A DNA stretch of 35,343 bases from JAYEIA01 sp964472505 (GTDB taxonomy: Bacteria > Bacteroidota > Bacteroidia > Bacteroidales > JAADGE01), in assembly GCA_964472505.1 (NCBI GenBank), contig CAYYQW010000040.1, positions 1 to 35,343 on the forward strand, in the 5' to 3' direction. The translations under genes and the position numbers were made by a program. Positions 23,988 through 32,776 of the stretch are shown here, piece by piece (positions within the stretch are counted from its first letter, which is position 1; every line of letters starts with the position of its first letter). A model generated the notes under the pieces. It worked only from the letters and a program-made list of their open reading frames with translations, ran no database searches and was not told the DNA's origin.

Positions 23988-24151
23988 TTATGTTGCCCCC
24001 AAAATCTCATACAAATATTCCTCATACTCTTGCCTATTAAAAATAGAATACTTTTCTCTCAAAACCCTATAGATTTGCTTCAAATCATCACGCTCAAAAA
24101 AATGCTGCAAGCCCGAATAGTCAAGTATTTCAAAAGAACGACATTTAATGT
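23988..24151 (-). pseudogene. C-terminal gene remnant on the minus strand
   Basis: A frame of about 54 codons without a start codon reads CRSFEILDYSGL ... NRQEYEEYLYEILGAT and ends with a stop 6 bp from the methylase gene. The residue pattern is protein-like. It is probably the tail of a gene that was cut when the island was formed or later decayed. Family not recognised. Confidence 0.4.
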
Positions 24152-24349
24152 TTAGTACCCGCTGTTACCTACAACAAGCCCTTCAAGTACTTCTCTCAAA
24201 ATTCACTGCTAAAACCAAAAAAACTGCCAAACTTCATTCTGAAAGCTGCGAAAAATTTTTATTTATTTCCGCTTAAGCTTAGAAAAATGAAATTTGACAG
24301 TTTCATCTGTTAAACAAGCAAATTGTGCCTTGTTTAATTCATTCAATCA
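24152..24349. other. Short intergenic stretch at the island's right edge
   Basis: No gene. It holds AT-rich sequence and no clear third copy of the tRNA-Gln repeat; a weak likeness (CTGCGAAAAATTTTTATTTA near 24247) is not enough to call a site. Confidence 0.4.
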
Positions 24350-26869
24350 TTAGCCGTTTGTTTTTCCGGATACTTTTACAAACTCCCAATGCTGGGCTTT
24401 ATTGTTTTCACTGAAATCCCAAATATGGAGATTGGTGCCGTTTTTATTAGTGTCTCCGCCGGATGCATCTACGGCTTTTCCGGAGTTTACATTGATAATG
24501 GAGAATACGTCTTTTTTACCGTCCACCGGAATAATGGTAAACTTTTGTGCATCACTTCCGTTCTTCTCCCACGCCTGTAAATTGGTTCCTTTTTCAACAT
24601 TTCCGCCGCTGACATCCAATACGCGGCCGCCGTTTTGGAATTCAATAAAATAAGCTTCTCCGCCGGCCGGAATGAATTTTACTAATCGGTCTTTTCCGCT
24701 GTCCATAGACCACAGTTGTAAATTGGCGCCGTTTCTATTGGTGCTGCTTCCGGTTCCGCTAATATCCCAATATTTACTGCTGTACGGCGATTTTATTTTA
24801 TATACGCCGTCGCCCGGATCAAAATGGGCAACACCTACACCGCAACCGGTTTTTTCAACCAGTTTGTTGAGGTTCTTATTAATGTGTCCCTGAACATCGG
24901 AATATTCTTCATATTTCTTCTTATAGCTATCCGTTGTCTTCTTTACCACATCATATTTTTCCTTAAATTTAAGCATTTCAGCTTCCAACTCGGCAATGCC
25001 CGGTATTTCCGGAAAGTTGATGTTCATTTTTTTCAATAAAGGCTCTAAGGCTTTCATAGCCATATCGCCGGCTGCACCGCCTACAGAAAGGGCTTTTCTG
25101 GCAGAAATTCCCAGAAAACTTTTGTCTAATATTTTATCAATCTCTTTTGTAACCTTCTCAACTTCGTGCAGAGCCGGTTTTACCGCATTTACGCCGCCCT
25201 TAACCGGAGCCGTAAAATGCGAAACTTCAATTATTTGGTTAGCGGTAACCACCAAGTCATTGGTTGCATTATTGATATCTTTTAGCCGTTTTTGCACTTC
25301 AACCAAACCTTTGTTGAGTTCAATAATGGCTTTTTCGCTTTCTTTTAGAGCTTTTTCATCGTTCACCTTATGAATGCAAGTTTGTAAAGCAACAGCAGTT
25401 TTCTTGCTGTTTATTAAAGTTTTTTGGGTTGTTCCCATTTTTTGAACGGTCATATCCGTATAAAACTTTAATTTTTTTACGGCTTTATTAGCCGGACTAA
25501 CGGCATTTTTTTCTATCGGTGTTATAGACTGCACAGCTCGGTGAACCGGCATTCTGAGTGCCCTTGCCGATACATCAATGGTCTTGCTCACTACATTCAC
25601 ATAAGGAATTAAGTTAAGCGGTTTCATAGCCAATGAAGTGGTATGAAGTGCTTTATCCATACTTCTTAGGTTTTCGGTAACATAAGTGATATCGTCCATT
25701 ACACTATTGGCCGTATTTATTCCGCCGGCAACGTTTTTCATCCGCTCATAAACTATGTCGAATTCTTTTTGAGTAGCATCTATATTTTGCTCCAAAGTCA
25801 CCAATTCTTTACGTACCGAAACGCTGTATATTCGGGCTTGGCTGTCTTTATAGTCGGGCACCCATTTCATGGCTTCGCCGTAGAGGGTTTTTACTTCTTC
25901 CAAATCAGCATTGGCTTGCTGATCCATTGCTTTTGCCTTTTGGTAATAACCTTCGGCAATTTTTGGCTTCAGATCCTCTTTTAGTTTTTTAGCCTCCTCG
26001 TTGTCTTCATTCCAAGAAACGGCATTTCCCAGCAATTTATCGGCATATAGTAAAGACTGTAAGTCGCCTTTATTTGCAGAGCTTTGAGCGTCTTCGGTGA
26101 GTAATTTTGAAACGCGCTTGGATGTGTATTCAAAACCTTCATAAACGCGAACGGAGTCTTTTGTATATTTTTTGGCATACTGAAAGGCATCGGCCGCCAT
26201 GATAACTTCCTGCCAAGTATCGGCATCTTTGTGTTTATCGGCAAAAACGCAAAGCTCCTCGGTAATGTTTTCAAGCGATCTTTGTCTTTTTTCGGTACCG
26301 GTGTCCGTATAACGGTTGTGCCCGACTACAAAAATACGATCAGCTTCCCTTACTTCAGTTCTGTCTTTTGCTGCATGTAACATTTTTTCCGCAAAATTGT
26401 AAAAGACATCATAAGCCTTTTCTTTGGCTTCTTTTTTCTCTTTGGTATAATCTTCCGGCTCAGCTGACCATTTCCATTTATTTTTATGATGCTTTAAAGG
26501 CATCTCCATTTTGGCGATATTTTCATTGATAGCCACCAGATAGGTATAAATGTCTAAACGCCTTACGGCCTCTGTCGTATCTTTAGTGTTCTCATATTTA
26601 GGAAGTTCCTGTTTTATTTTCTGCATGGTATTGTCGTAGTTCTCATACAAAAACTCTTTGGAATTTGTATAAGCACGATCAGCCAATACGCCTTGTGTAG
26701 CAGAATAAACAGCTGCCAAATGATGGTCGGCCTTCCATTGATCTTTTGCGGCTTGATAATACGGCCTGGATGCAGAGCTCAGTTTATTATGTGCTCCGCA
26801 ACTTGCCATTGTCAGTGCTGCCGCCAGGAGCAATAACAATACGTGGGTTTGCTTTAATTGATTTCTCAT
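24350..26869 (-). CDS. Large lipoprotein with a C-terminal ricin-type beta-trefoil lectin domain
   Basis: The 839-residue product has a lipoprotein signal (lipobox TMASC, Cys24). The long middle part (about 30-670) is helical, with tetratricopeptide-like and coiled-coil features, rich in Lys and Glu (for example QKRLKDINNATNDL). The last about 165 residues form a ricin-type beta-trefoil: three repeats with QxW-like motifs, GANLQLW, GTNLQAW and GTNLHIW, and the linker motif DVSGG/DASGG. Such domains bind galactose or other sugars. The protein is likely anchored to the outer membrane or periplasmic face, with the lectin part binding polysaccharide or peptidoglycan. It is alone on its strand; no sugar-utilisation genes lie next to it. 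Confidence 0.85.
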   Translation of the reverse strand: MRNQLKQTHVLLLLLAAALTMASCGAHNKLSSASRPYYQAAKDQWKADHHLAAVYSATQGVLADRAYTNSKEFLYENYDNTMQKIKQELPKYENTKDTTEAVRRLDIYTYLVAINENIAKMEMPLKHHKNKWKWSAEPEDYTKEKKEAKEKAYDVFYNFAEKMLHAAKDRTEVREADRIFVVGHNRYTDTGTEKRQRSLENITEELCVFADKHKDADTWQEVIMAADAFQYAKKYTKDSVRVYEGFEYTSKRVSKLLTEDAQSSANKGDLQSLLYADKLLGNAVSWNEDNEEAKKLKEDLKPKIAEGYYQKAKAMDQQANADLEEVKTLYGEAMKWVPDYKDSQARIYSVSVRKELVTLEQNIDATQKEFDIVYERMKNVAGGINTANSVMDDITYVTENLRSMDKALHTTSLAMKPLNLIPYVNVVSKTIDVSARALRMPVHRAVQSITPIEKNAVSPANKAVKKLKFYTDMTVQKMGTTQKTLINSKKTAVALQTCIHKVNDEKALKESEKAIIELNKGLVEVQKRLKDINNATNDLVVTANQIIEVSHFTAPVKGGVNAVKPALHEVEKVTKEIDKILDKSFLGISARKALSVGGAAGDMAMKALEPLLKKMNINFPEIPGIAELEAEMLKFKEKYDVVKKTTDSYKKKYEEYSDVQGHINKNLNKLVEKTGCGVGVAHFDPGDGVYKIKSPYSSKYWDISGTGSSTNRNGANLQLWSMDSGKDRLVKFIPAGGEAYFIEFQNGGRVLDVSGGNVEKGTNLQAWEKNGSDAQKFTIIPVDGKKDVFSIINVNSGKAVDASGGDTNKNGTNLHIWDFSENNKAQHWEFVKVSGKTNG

Positions 26870-27276
26870 AAAAAAATAGTTTTAAAATAAATATTAATCC
26901 CTCATTACTATTTATATAGTTACTTAATTAGGGGCAAAATGAAAATGCTTTTTTTAAAATGTGCAGAATAACTTAATGCCAATATCTATAAAAAAATTAC
27001 AATCCGTTTGTTTTCCTCATTTTTCATACCATTTTCCACAATACAAAAAATATAAATCAGAAGTATTACGCATGAACTCTCCGGTTCAACTTCAAATAAT
27101 AATGCGTACGCACTTAAAATGATGTTTGATTTTTTTGCAAAAATATTATTATCTGCCTAAGTCGAGGATCCGGCAAACCGCTTCTGCATTTTTAAAAAAG
27201 GATATTTTTGGGAAAATTTCATACCGGCTCAAAAAAAAATCATATCTTTATAGTCAAATTAAAAAATTAATTCAAT
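26870..27276. other. Intergenic region between divergent lipoprotein genes
   Basis: About 400 bp, AT-rich, no gene. A -7-like box TATCTTTA at 27243-27250 (7 of 8 matches to TAnnTTTG) precedes the plus-strand gene at 27277. I see no clear box for the minus-strand gene. The short frame at 27126 has no support. Confidence 0.45.
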
Positions 27277-28176
27277 ATGCGAAAAATTATACCACAATTC
27301 AGTTTCATTACCGTTGTCGGTTTATTGATTTTGTCTTTGACAGCATGTACAGACGGTGAAAAACAGAACAATAATAATTCCGACACATTAATTGACGTTA
27401 CCCAAATAACCGACGACAATTTAACGTTTTACCTGATTCCGTCGCCCAAAGATATGTTTGCATTTACAAAAAACACGGATCTTAGATTTTCGGACGCCGT
27501 GCTAAACCCCAAAACAAATGCCGACAAATACTTAGACACAAAAACGCAAGAAATCGGCTTTGGTGTTTATTCGGCTGACTTGGCTTATGCCGCTGCTTTT
27601 AATCAAAGTAATAAGGCGGCCGAATACATAAAAGTAGTCCGAAACTTAAGCGATGAAATCGGTATCACAATTTTTGATGAATCGTTGCTAAGGCGCATTG
27701 ATAATATACCGGAAAGCGAAGACTCACTTATGCGCATAACCAATGATACCTACCACGATATTGTGAAATTTTTGGAACGCAACGAACGAGAAACCTCCTT
27801 AGCACTTATTTCTGCCGGCGGGTGGATTGAAAGTCTGTACATCGTAATTAACTTAACCGGTGAATATCGTGAAAATGACCGAGTTATTCAGTTAATTGCC
27901 GACCAAAAAAATATTTTTGAAAATCTGGTTTTATTTTTAGAACAAAACAAAGACAATCGGGATATCGGAGAACTTTTGGAGGATATAAAACCCATTCAAA
28001 AAGTTTATGAAAGCTTGGAAGTAGTTAAAATTGAGAAAGATGATAAAATTGCCAATCCGGACAACAAATTTATTGTGGGAGGTGCAACCAGAATAACCAT
28101 GACTCCTCAACAATTTAAAGATTTAAAGGAAGCAATTACAATTGTAAGAAATAAATTAACATTAAATCACGTTTAA
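27277..28176 (+). CDS. Lipoprotein of about 300 residues, function unknown
   Basis: The 299 residues start with a lipoprotein signal (lipobox LTAC, Cys24). The mature protein is helical and acidic, with no membrane segment, and looks like a member of a Bacteroidota-specific lipoprotein family. Features include a regular series of helices (VVRNLSDEIGITIFDESLLRRI, NDTYHDIVKFLERNERETS) and a C-terminal MTPQQFKDLKEAITIVRNKL. It is followed 24 bp later by a small secreted protein on the same strand, so the two may be one transcript. I cannot name a function. Confidence 0.75.
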   Translation: MRKIIPQFSFITVVGLLILSLTACTDGEKQNNNNSDTLIDVTQITDDNLTFYLIPSPKDMFAFTKNTDLRFSDAVLNPKTNADKYLDTKTQEIGFGVYSADLAYAAAFNQSNKAAEYIKVVRNLSDEIGITIFDESLLRRIDNIPESEDSLMRITNDTYHDIVKFLERNERETSLALISAGGWIESLYIVINLTGEYRENDRVIQLIADQKNIFENLVLFLEQNKDNRDIGELLEDIKPIQKVYESLEVVKIEKDDKIANPDNKFIVGGATRITMTPQQFKDLKEAITIVRNKLTLNHV

Positions 28177-28200
28177 CAAAAAAAGCAAAATCTTATTTTT

Positions 28201-28749
28201 ATGAGAACTCTAAAATTCCAATTTATACTCATCATAGCTCTAATGCCTTTATTTGCATTTGCACAGGGAGACTGCTCAAGTTTTTTTAAGTTCAGAAATC
28301 CGGAACCGCCTTACGAATACAATGACCAATCAAAAGGTGCAGTATGCGTTAGCGGAAATACTTATGAATTTAAACTGCCGCTTACCAAAGGAAAAGATTA
28401 CAGACTTAAATTCTATGCCGCACCGGTTTTCAATAACCGAATTAATGTGAAAATCATAGATGAAAGCAGCCATGAAACCATAATGGACTTACCCGGTGCA
28501 AGTAATTCGGGAAGACCCGGCACTGCAGTACTTCAACCCTATTATGATGAAGATACGGGAAAAACCATACATCCCTATTTTGATTTCTTTCCGGTAACAT
28601 CCACCAACTTAAAAATTATAATTGAAGTATTACCGGCACCCGGGCAACAACAACACGAAGACCCGAATCGCAAAGTGCCGGAAAAAAAATTACGCGGATG
28701 CATTACGGTAGTTGTATTGGACAAGCCTTCTCTTAACTCATCATTTTAA
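28201..28749 (+). CDS. Small secreted beta-rich protein, unknown function
   Basis: The 182 residues begin with a signal peptide (FILIIALMPLFAFAQG, cut after the AFA). The mature part is beta-rich with Cys residues (DCSSFF, VCVSG, RGC), which could form disulfides in the periplasm or outside. It ends in a basic/aromatic-poor tail (VVLDKPSLNSSF). The pattern FNNRINVKIIDESSHETIMDL suggests a small beta-sandwich. Same strand as the preceding lipoprotein and followed by a terminator, so probably the last gene of that unit. Not recognised further. Confidence 0.75.
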   Translation: MRTLKFQFILIIALMPLFAFAQGDCSSFFKFRNPEPPYEYNDQSKGAVCVSGNTYEFKLPLTKGKDYRLKFYAAPVFNNRINVKIIDESSHETIMDLPGASNSGRPGTAVLQPYYDEDTGKTIHPYFDFFPVTSTNLKIIIEVLPAPGQQQHEDPNRKVPEKKLRGCITVVVLDKPSLNSSF

Positions 28750-28779
28750 CTAAGAACCATATATAAACAAAATACCCGA

Positions 28780-28806
28780 TAGGCTGCACTTCGCAGCCTA
28801 TTTTTT
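28780..28806 (+). terminator. Terminator after the small secreted protein
   Basis: TAGGCTGC/GCAGCCTA (28780-28787 with 28793-28800) with a 5-nt loop and a run of six T. It lies before waaA, whose real start is the ATG at 28835; a TTG at 28805 would sit in the T-run of the terminator. Confidence 0.75.
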
Positions 28807-28834
28807 GAATATATTTACCAATCAGCTTCAGTAC

Positions 28835-30073
28835 ATGAATTCTTTATACGATTTTATAATACAAATTTACACCCGACTGCAGGAAGCGGCGGCATATTTT
28901 CATCCGAAAGCAAAACTGCGCACAAGGGGTCTTAAAAATCAAAAACCGGCAGTTAAAAAACTTACCGAAAAAAATACAAATTGTATATGGATGCATTGCG
29001 CATCACTTGGAGAATTTGAACAAGGCCGCCCTTTGCTTGAAAAAATAAGAAAACAACAGCCGAATGCTTGTATCGTTCTTACATTTTATTCACCTTCGGG
29101 TTACGAAAAACAAAAAAACTTTTATGCGGCAGACTATGTTTTTTACTTGCCGAACGACACTAAAAAACAAGCAAAACAATTCATTGAATCCATTAGGCCT
29201 AACATTGCCATATTTGTAAAATACGAATTCTGGTTCAGGCATCTGCAAGCTCTAAGCAAATCAGCTGCGGAAATATATCTGATAGCCGGTATTTTCCGGA
29301 AAAATCAAATATTTTTCAAAGCCTACGGCCGGTTTTTCCGAAACATTCTGAGATTTTTTAAGCATTTCTATCTGCAAAATCAACAATCAGCCAATTTGCT
29401 TAGCTCGATTGGCTTTTCAAATCACAGCATTGCAGGCGACCCGCGTTTTGATCGTGTTTTGGAAATTGCAAAGCAGAATGAACCGGTGGAAGGCATTGAA
29501 GAATTTAAAGCAGACAAAACGTTAATTGTTGCAGGCAGCACATGGCCGCCGGATGAAAAATTACTTGCGGACTTTGCAAAAAGTCATCCCGAAATCAAAA
29601 TTATTTTTGCCCCTCACGAAATACAACCGGACAAAATAAAACATCTCGAAGCTCAGCTTGCAGGAAAAACCATTCGTTATTCAAACATTCAAAACACGCA
29701 AACCGAGAAAGCAGATTATCTTATTATTGATAATATCGGGATGCTGTCAAAACTTTATCAATATGCTGATATCTGTTATATAGGCGGTGGTTTCGGAGCC
29801 GGTATTCATAATGTGCTTGAAGCTGCAGTTTACGGAAAACCAATCATCTTTGGCCCAAAACACCGGAAATTTTCGGAAGCCCTCGAACTGAAAAAAGCAA
29901 ATGCTGCTTTTGCAATTCAGACGCAAGACGAACTAAAGGAACTATTGGAAGAGCTGCTAAAAGATCCATCTGAAATAAAAGAAACAGCCGCTAAGCAAAG
30001 CAAAGCATATTGCCTTTCGATGGCCGGCAGTACGAACAAAATTTATGAGTCTATATTCTCAAACCAACAATAA
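28835..30073 (+). CDS. waaA: 3-deoxy-D-manno-octulosonic acid (Kdo) transferase
   Basis: WaaA (KdtA) adds Kdo to lipid A precursor at the inner membrane, the first step of the LPS core. The 412 residues show the GT-B type fold of the family: N-terminal membrane-associated part, then WMHCASLGEFEQGRPLLEKI with the essential Glu, FVKYEFWFRHLQAL, and the C-terminal nucleotide-sugar region GGGFGAGIHNVLEAAVYGKPIIFGPKH. A putative TTG start ten codons earlier would overlap the terminator and is rejected. No CMP-Kdo genes are next to it. Confirms a Gram-negative Bacteroidota host with LPS. Confidence 0.94.
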   Translation: MNSLYDFIIQIYTRLQEAAAYFHPKAKLRTRGLKNQKPAVKKLTEKNTNCIWMHCASLGEFEQGRPLLEKIRKQQPNACIVLTFYSPSGYEKQKNFYAADYVFYLPNDTKKQAKQFIESIRPNIAIFVKYEFWFRHLQALSKSAAEIYLIAGIFRKNQIFFKAYGRFFRNILRFFKHFYLQNQQSANLLSSIGFSNHSIAGDPRFDRVLEIAKQNEPVEGIEEFKADKTLIVAGSTWPPDEKLLADFAKSHPEIKIIFAPHEIQPDKIKHLEAQLAGKTIRYSNIQNTQTEKADYLIIDNIGMLSKLYQYADICYIGGGFGAGIHNVLEAAVYGKPIIFGPKHRKFSEALELKKANAAFAIQTQDELKELLEELLKDPSEIKETAAKQSKAYCLSMAGSTNKIYESIFSNQQ

Positions 30074-30177
30074 TAAAAGGCATTAGGTCAAAAAGACTTA
30101 ATTTTTTTATGATTTATCCGGTTTTTTTGTATTTTTACATAGAAATCATTTTATAACACTCTCAAATAATTAAACTT

Positions 30178-30558
30178 ATGAAAAATTTAATGACGATTGG
30201 TTTTGTTTTGGTATTTTCTGCCTTTATGTTCTCTTGCGGCGGCGGAAGCAGTGACAACCCTCAAGCAGTTGCTGAAGAGTTTCTGACAGCACTTAACGAC
30301 CAAGACTATGATAAAGCTAAAGAACTTGGTACCGAAAGCACCGTTCAAATGCTTACCATGATAGAAAGCATGGCCGGAATGGCTCCGGAAGGTGAAGACC
30401 TTGATATGGGCGCCGATATGGATTCCATTGAATGGGGCGATGTGGAAATAGACGGCGATGAAGCAGTTGTACACTACACTTTGGAAGGTTCAAAAGAAAA
30501 AATGGACTTGGTAAAACAAGACGGAAAATGGAAAGTAGATATGAAAAAGGAAATGTAA
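30178..30558 (+). CDS. Small lipoprotein with a DUF4878-type (NTF2-like) domain
   Basis: The 126 residues contain a lipoprotein signal (lipobox MFSC, Cys20) and a single domain beginning NPQAVAEEFLTALNDQDYDKAKELGT, which is the pattern of DUF4878: a helix, a loop and then beta strands (EWGDVEIDGDEAVVHYTLEG). NTF2-like folds often bind small ligands or stabilise partners, and function is not known. The 242 bases 30323-30564 are identical to 31143-31384 in the next gene, so a recent copy or gene conversion took place. It has its own strong terminator. Confidence 0.85.
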   Translation: MKNLMTIGFVLVFSAFMFSCGGGSSDNPQAVAEEFLTALNDQDYDKAKELGTESTVQMLTMIESMAGMAPEGEDLDMGADMDSIEWGDVEIDGDEAVVHYTLEGSKEKMDLVKQDGKWKVDMKKEM

Positions 30559-30564
30559 AAATTT
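30323..30564 (+). repeat. Direct repeat, copy 1 (242 bp identical to 31143-31384)
   Basis: The segment encoding the last 78 residues of the lipoprotein, its stop codon and the following few bases is identical in the next gene at an offset of 820 bp. Upstream, the match continues with scattered differences back to about 30261. Confidence 0.9.
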
Positions 30565-30579
30565 TTCTTTTAAATTCTT

Positions 30580-30618
30580 AAAACAAACAAGCCAAATCTT
30601 TTTCGGCTTGTTTGTTTT
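30580..30618 (+). terminator. Terminator between the two DUF4878 lipoproteins
   Basis: AAAACAAACAAGCC/GGCTTGTTTGTTTT (30580-30593 with 30605-30618) form a 14-bp stem with an 11-nt loop whose 3' arm is T-rich. As the stem is symmetrical it could act in both directions. Confidence 0.65.
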
Positions 30619-30694
30619 AAAAAAAGAAATCCGACAACATTTATTAATGCGCTTTAATTACAAATATTTTTAACGAACTGAAAAACTTCACTAC

Positions 30695-31378
30695 ATGAAA
30701 TACACAGCACAAATCTTTATCCACATACTTGCACTTATATCATTATTAAGTGCGTGTCAAGTGTCGGAAAAAGAAGAAAAACACATAATAACGGACGATA
30801 TAAAAATTACCGCTCAAAATTATGCCAAAAGCATGGCTGACAAAGATTTTGAAAATGCAGAAAAATATACTGCGGAATCATTCAGTAAAGAACAAACTCA
30901 AGCATCAGAAGAAATAAAAACCCGAATTTCAAAACAATTCAGCAACTTCAGCTTGGATACTGTAATCGTCCGTGCCACAGGCACTTATTATCATGACAAA
31001 GAAAAACACCATATACAGCTTGCGTACACAAACAAAGGTTGGAAAGTTATTCCCGACAAAGACATCTTCCGTAAAGGACCTCAAGCCGTTGCGGCAAAAT
31101 TTCTCTCAGCACTTAACAACCAAGACTATGATAAAGCTAAAAAACTTGGTACCGAAAGCACCGTTCAAATGCTTACCATGATAGAAAGCATGGCCGGAAT
31201 GGCTCCGGAAGGTGAAGACCTTGATATGGGCGCCGATATGGATTCCATTGAATGGGGCGATGTGGAAATAGACGGCGATGAAGCAGTTGTACACTACACT
31301 TTGGAAGGTTCAAAAGAAAAAATGGACTTGGTAAAACAAGACGGAAAATGGAAAGTAGATATGAAAAAGGAAATGTAA
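30695..31378 (+). CDS. Lipoprotein with two NTF2/DUF4878-like domains, second one copied from the neighbour
   Basis: The 227 residues begin with a lipoprotein signal (lipobox LSAC, Cys21). Residues about 35-125 form a first NTF2/DUF4878-like domain (QNYAKSMADKDFENAEKYTA ... IQLAYTNKGWKVIPD), and residues about 130-227 a second one, which is nearly identical to the 30178 product. The nucleotide copy is exact for 242 bp. So the gene is a fusion of a diverged domain with a recently duplicated one, or gene conversion keeps the two equal. Function unknown; likely an outer membrane or periplasmic lipoprotein. A terminator follows. Confidence 0.85.
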   Translation: MKYTAQIFIHILALISLLSACQVSEKEEKHIITDDIKITAQNYAKSMADKDFENAEKYTAESFSKEQTQASEEIKTRISKQFSNFSLDTVIVRATGTYYHDKEKHHIQLAYTNKGWKVIPDKDIFRKGPQAVAAKFLSALNNQDYDKAKKLGTESTVQMLTMIESMAGMAPEGEDLDMGADMDSIEWGDVEIDGDEAVVHYTLEGSKEKMDLVKQDGKWKVDMKKEM

Positions 31379-31384
31379 AAATTT
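31143..31384 (+). repeat. Direct repeat, copy 2 (242 bp identical to 30323-30564)
   Basis: Second copy of the tandem duplication, covering the C-terminal domain of the 227-residue lipoprotein. Identity ends six bases after the stop codon. Confidence 0.9.
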
Positions 31385-31402
31385 CTTTTTGAAAATTTCC
31401 GG

Positions 31403-31437
31403 AAAAATAAGTCGGTAAACTCCGGCTTATTTTTTTG
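31403..31437 (+). terminator. Terminator after the second DUF4878 lipoprotein
   Basis: AAAAATAAGTCGG/CCGGCTTATTTTT (31403-31415 with 31422-31434; one T-G pair) with a 6-nt loop and further T residues. Confidence 0.7.
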
Positions 31438-31497
31438 CCGATAAAATACAAAAGTTCAACATATTCACGTTTTTATGGGTAACCCAAAACTTTAAAA

Positions 31498-32151
31498 ATG
31501 CGTCTCGTAAAGAAATTTAGCATTTATATAAGCACAACACTTCTGTTGCTGATAGTTTCGGCTTGGCTGTTTCGTGAATTATACAATCGTGCGGAAGAAA
31601 AGAAACAAAAAAGTGTTATCTACCACTTATCGAAAGAAGAAAAAAGCCAAATCCGAGACGGCGATATTATTCTCAGGTACGGACACGGCCTGGTTTCCGA
31701 CTATATTGTAAACATCTTTAAAGAAGACTATCGAATTTCGCACTGCGGAGTAGTAACCAAACAAGGCGACAGTCTGTATGTAATTCACTCAGAATCATCA
31801 TCTGTGCTTAGTACGGAAGGCATACAAAGTCAGGTGTTTGATGAATTTACCGATGCCGGACAACTAAACTCGGTTATAATTGTACGCTACAATAAAGCCG
31901 ACTTACAAAAACTGCCTGAAATTAGCCGGCGCGCCCAATACTACTTAGAGAAAAAAATTCCTTTTGACTATTCTTTCAATACCAAAGACACTGCCGAAAT
32001 GTATTGCTCGGAAATTATTTGGCACATTTTTCTGGATGTATTTGAAGATGACATCTTTACGGACTCTAATGGACAGCAAAACTTTAAGCAATTTAAAAAC
32101 TTTTGGGACAGTTCACAGTTCGATATTATTCTGAATCATCAACAGCCTTAG
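31498..32151 (+). CDS. YiiX-like permuted papain-fold (NlpC/P60-related) protein
   Basis: The 217 residues begin with one membrane helix (about 10-25), then a domain with GDIILRYGHGLVSDYI, SHCGVV (His82) and YCSEIIW (Cys170), which is the circularly permuted NlpC/P60-like order of YiiX and YebB: His before Cys. Such enzymes cleave amide or thioester bonds, in envelope lipids or peptidoglycan. Here it is membrane-anchored and should face the periplasm. Substrate unknown. Its 3' end overlaps by 26 bp with the convergent nucleotidyltransferase gene. Confidence 0.8.
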   Translation: MRLVKKFSIYISTTLLLLIVSAWLFRELYNRAEEKKQKSVIYHLSKEEKSQIRDGDIILRYGHGLVSDYIVNIFKEDYRISHCGVVTKQGDSLYVIHSESSSVLSTEGIQSQVFDEFTDAGQLNSVIIVRYNKADLQKLPEISRRAQYYLEKKIPFDYSFNTKDTAEMYCSEIIWHIFLDVFEDDIFTDSNGQQNFKQFKNFWDSSQFDIILNHQQP

Positions 32152-32755
32152 GCTTATTGCTTCCGCCGCTTTTCAAAAATGCGGCATAATCATCCGGCGT
32201 GTTTATATTGAGATGAATGGATTCAGACTGCACGTTGGTATAAGCTTTTTGAAATTGTGAAAGGAACTCACGGAAATTGATGTTTCGAGATTGTTGATTT
32301 TTAGCGCTTTCGCCAATGGTTTTGTTAATCAAAATCGGATGTCCTCCCCGCCCCCCATTTCGGGGTACTATACAATCGCCTTTCATACGGTTTTCCCACA
32401 GGCTGTTTAAAAGTGATTGCTCAAAAACCGGCATATCAGTATTGTGGATGAAATAAAAACGGCTAAAATCAGATGCGGCTTGTATTCCGCAAAGAAAAGA
32501 AGAAAAACGCCCCGTTTCGGGACATCTGTTTAATGCTGTTTTCAAGTAAGTGAATTGCTGTTCAAGTCTTTTGAAACGGTCAAGCAAATCTTTGTTTGTT
32601 ACAAAAATTATATCCCGTATTCCAAAGGTATAATATTCCTCAGCAATTTTTCCCGCAAAACAACGCATCTCATCAAAAGGCAAAAATGCTTTAGGCTTTC
32701 CCATGCGTTGCGATTTTCCGGCAGCAAGAATTATGGCCGAAGCTCTGTTTTTCAT
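32126..32755 (-). CDS. MobA-like NTP transferase domain protein
   Basis: The 209 residues have the signature of nucleotidyltransferases of the MobA/MocA group: LAAGKSQRMGKPKAFLPF at residues 10-27 (loop binding NTP and the Lys), and HNTDMP, the metal-binding Asp segment. Relatives transfer GMP or CMP to molybdopterin, or activate other small phosphate compounds. No molybdenum cofactor genes lie nearby, so the substrate stays open. The ending LNINTPDDYAAFLKSG is typical of the MocA branch. It lies 21 bp downstream of the KamA-family gene on the same strand and may be in its operon. Confidence 0.8.
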   Translation of the reverse strand: MKNRASAIILAAGKSQRMGKPKAFLPFDEMRCFAGKIAEEYYTFGIRDIIFVTNKDLLDRFKRLEQQFTYLKTALNRCPETGRFSSFLCGIQAASDFSRFYFIHNTDMPVFEQSLLNSLWENRMKGDCIVPRNGGRGGHPILINKTIGESAKNQQSRNINFREFLSQFQKAYTNVQSESIHLNINTPDDYAAFLKSGGSNKPKAVDDSE

Positions 32756-32776
32756 AAAGCGGTATTTTATCCGATT

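Noticed and set aside
24240..24275. Possible third copy of the tRNA-Gln repeat
   Set aside because: Only CTGCGAAAA and a T-rich stretch agree; too short and too degenerate to call an attachment site.
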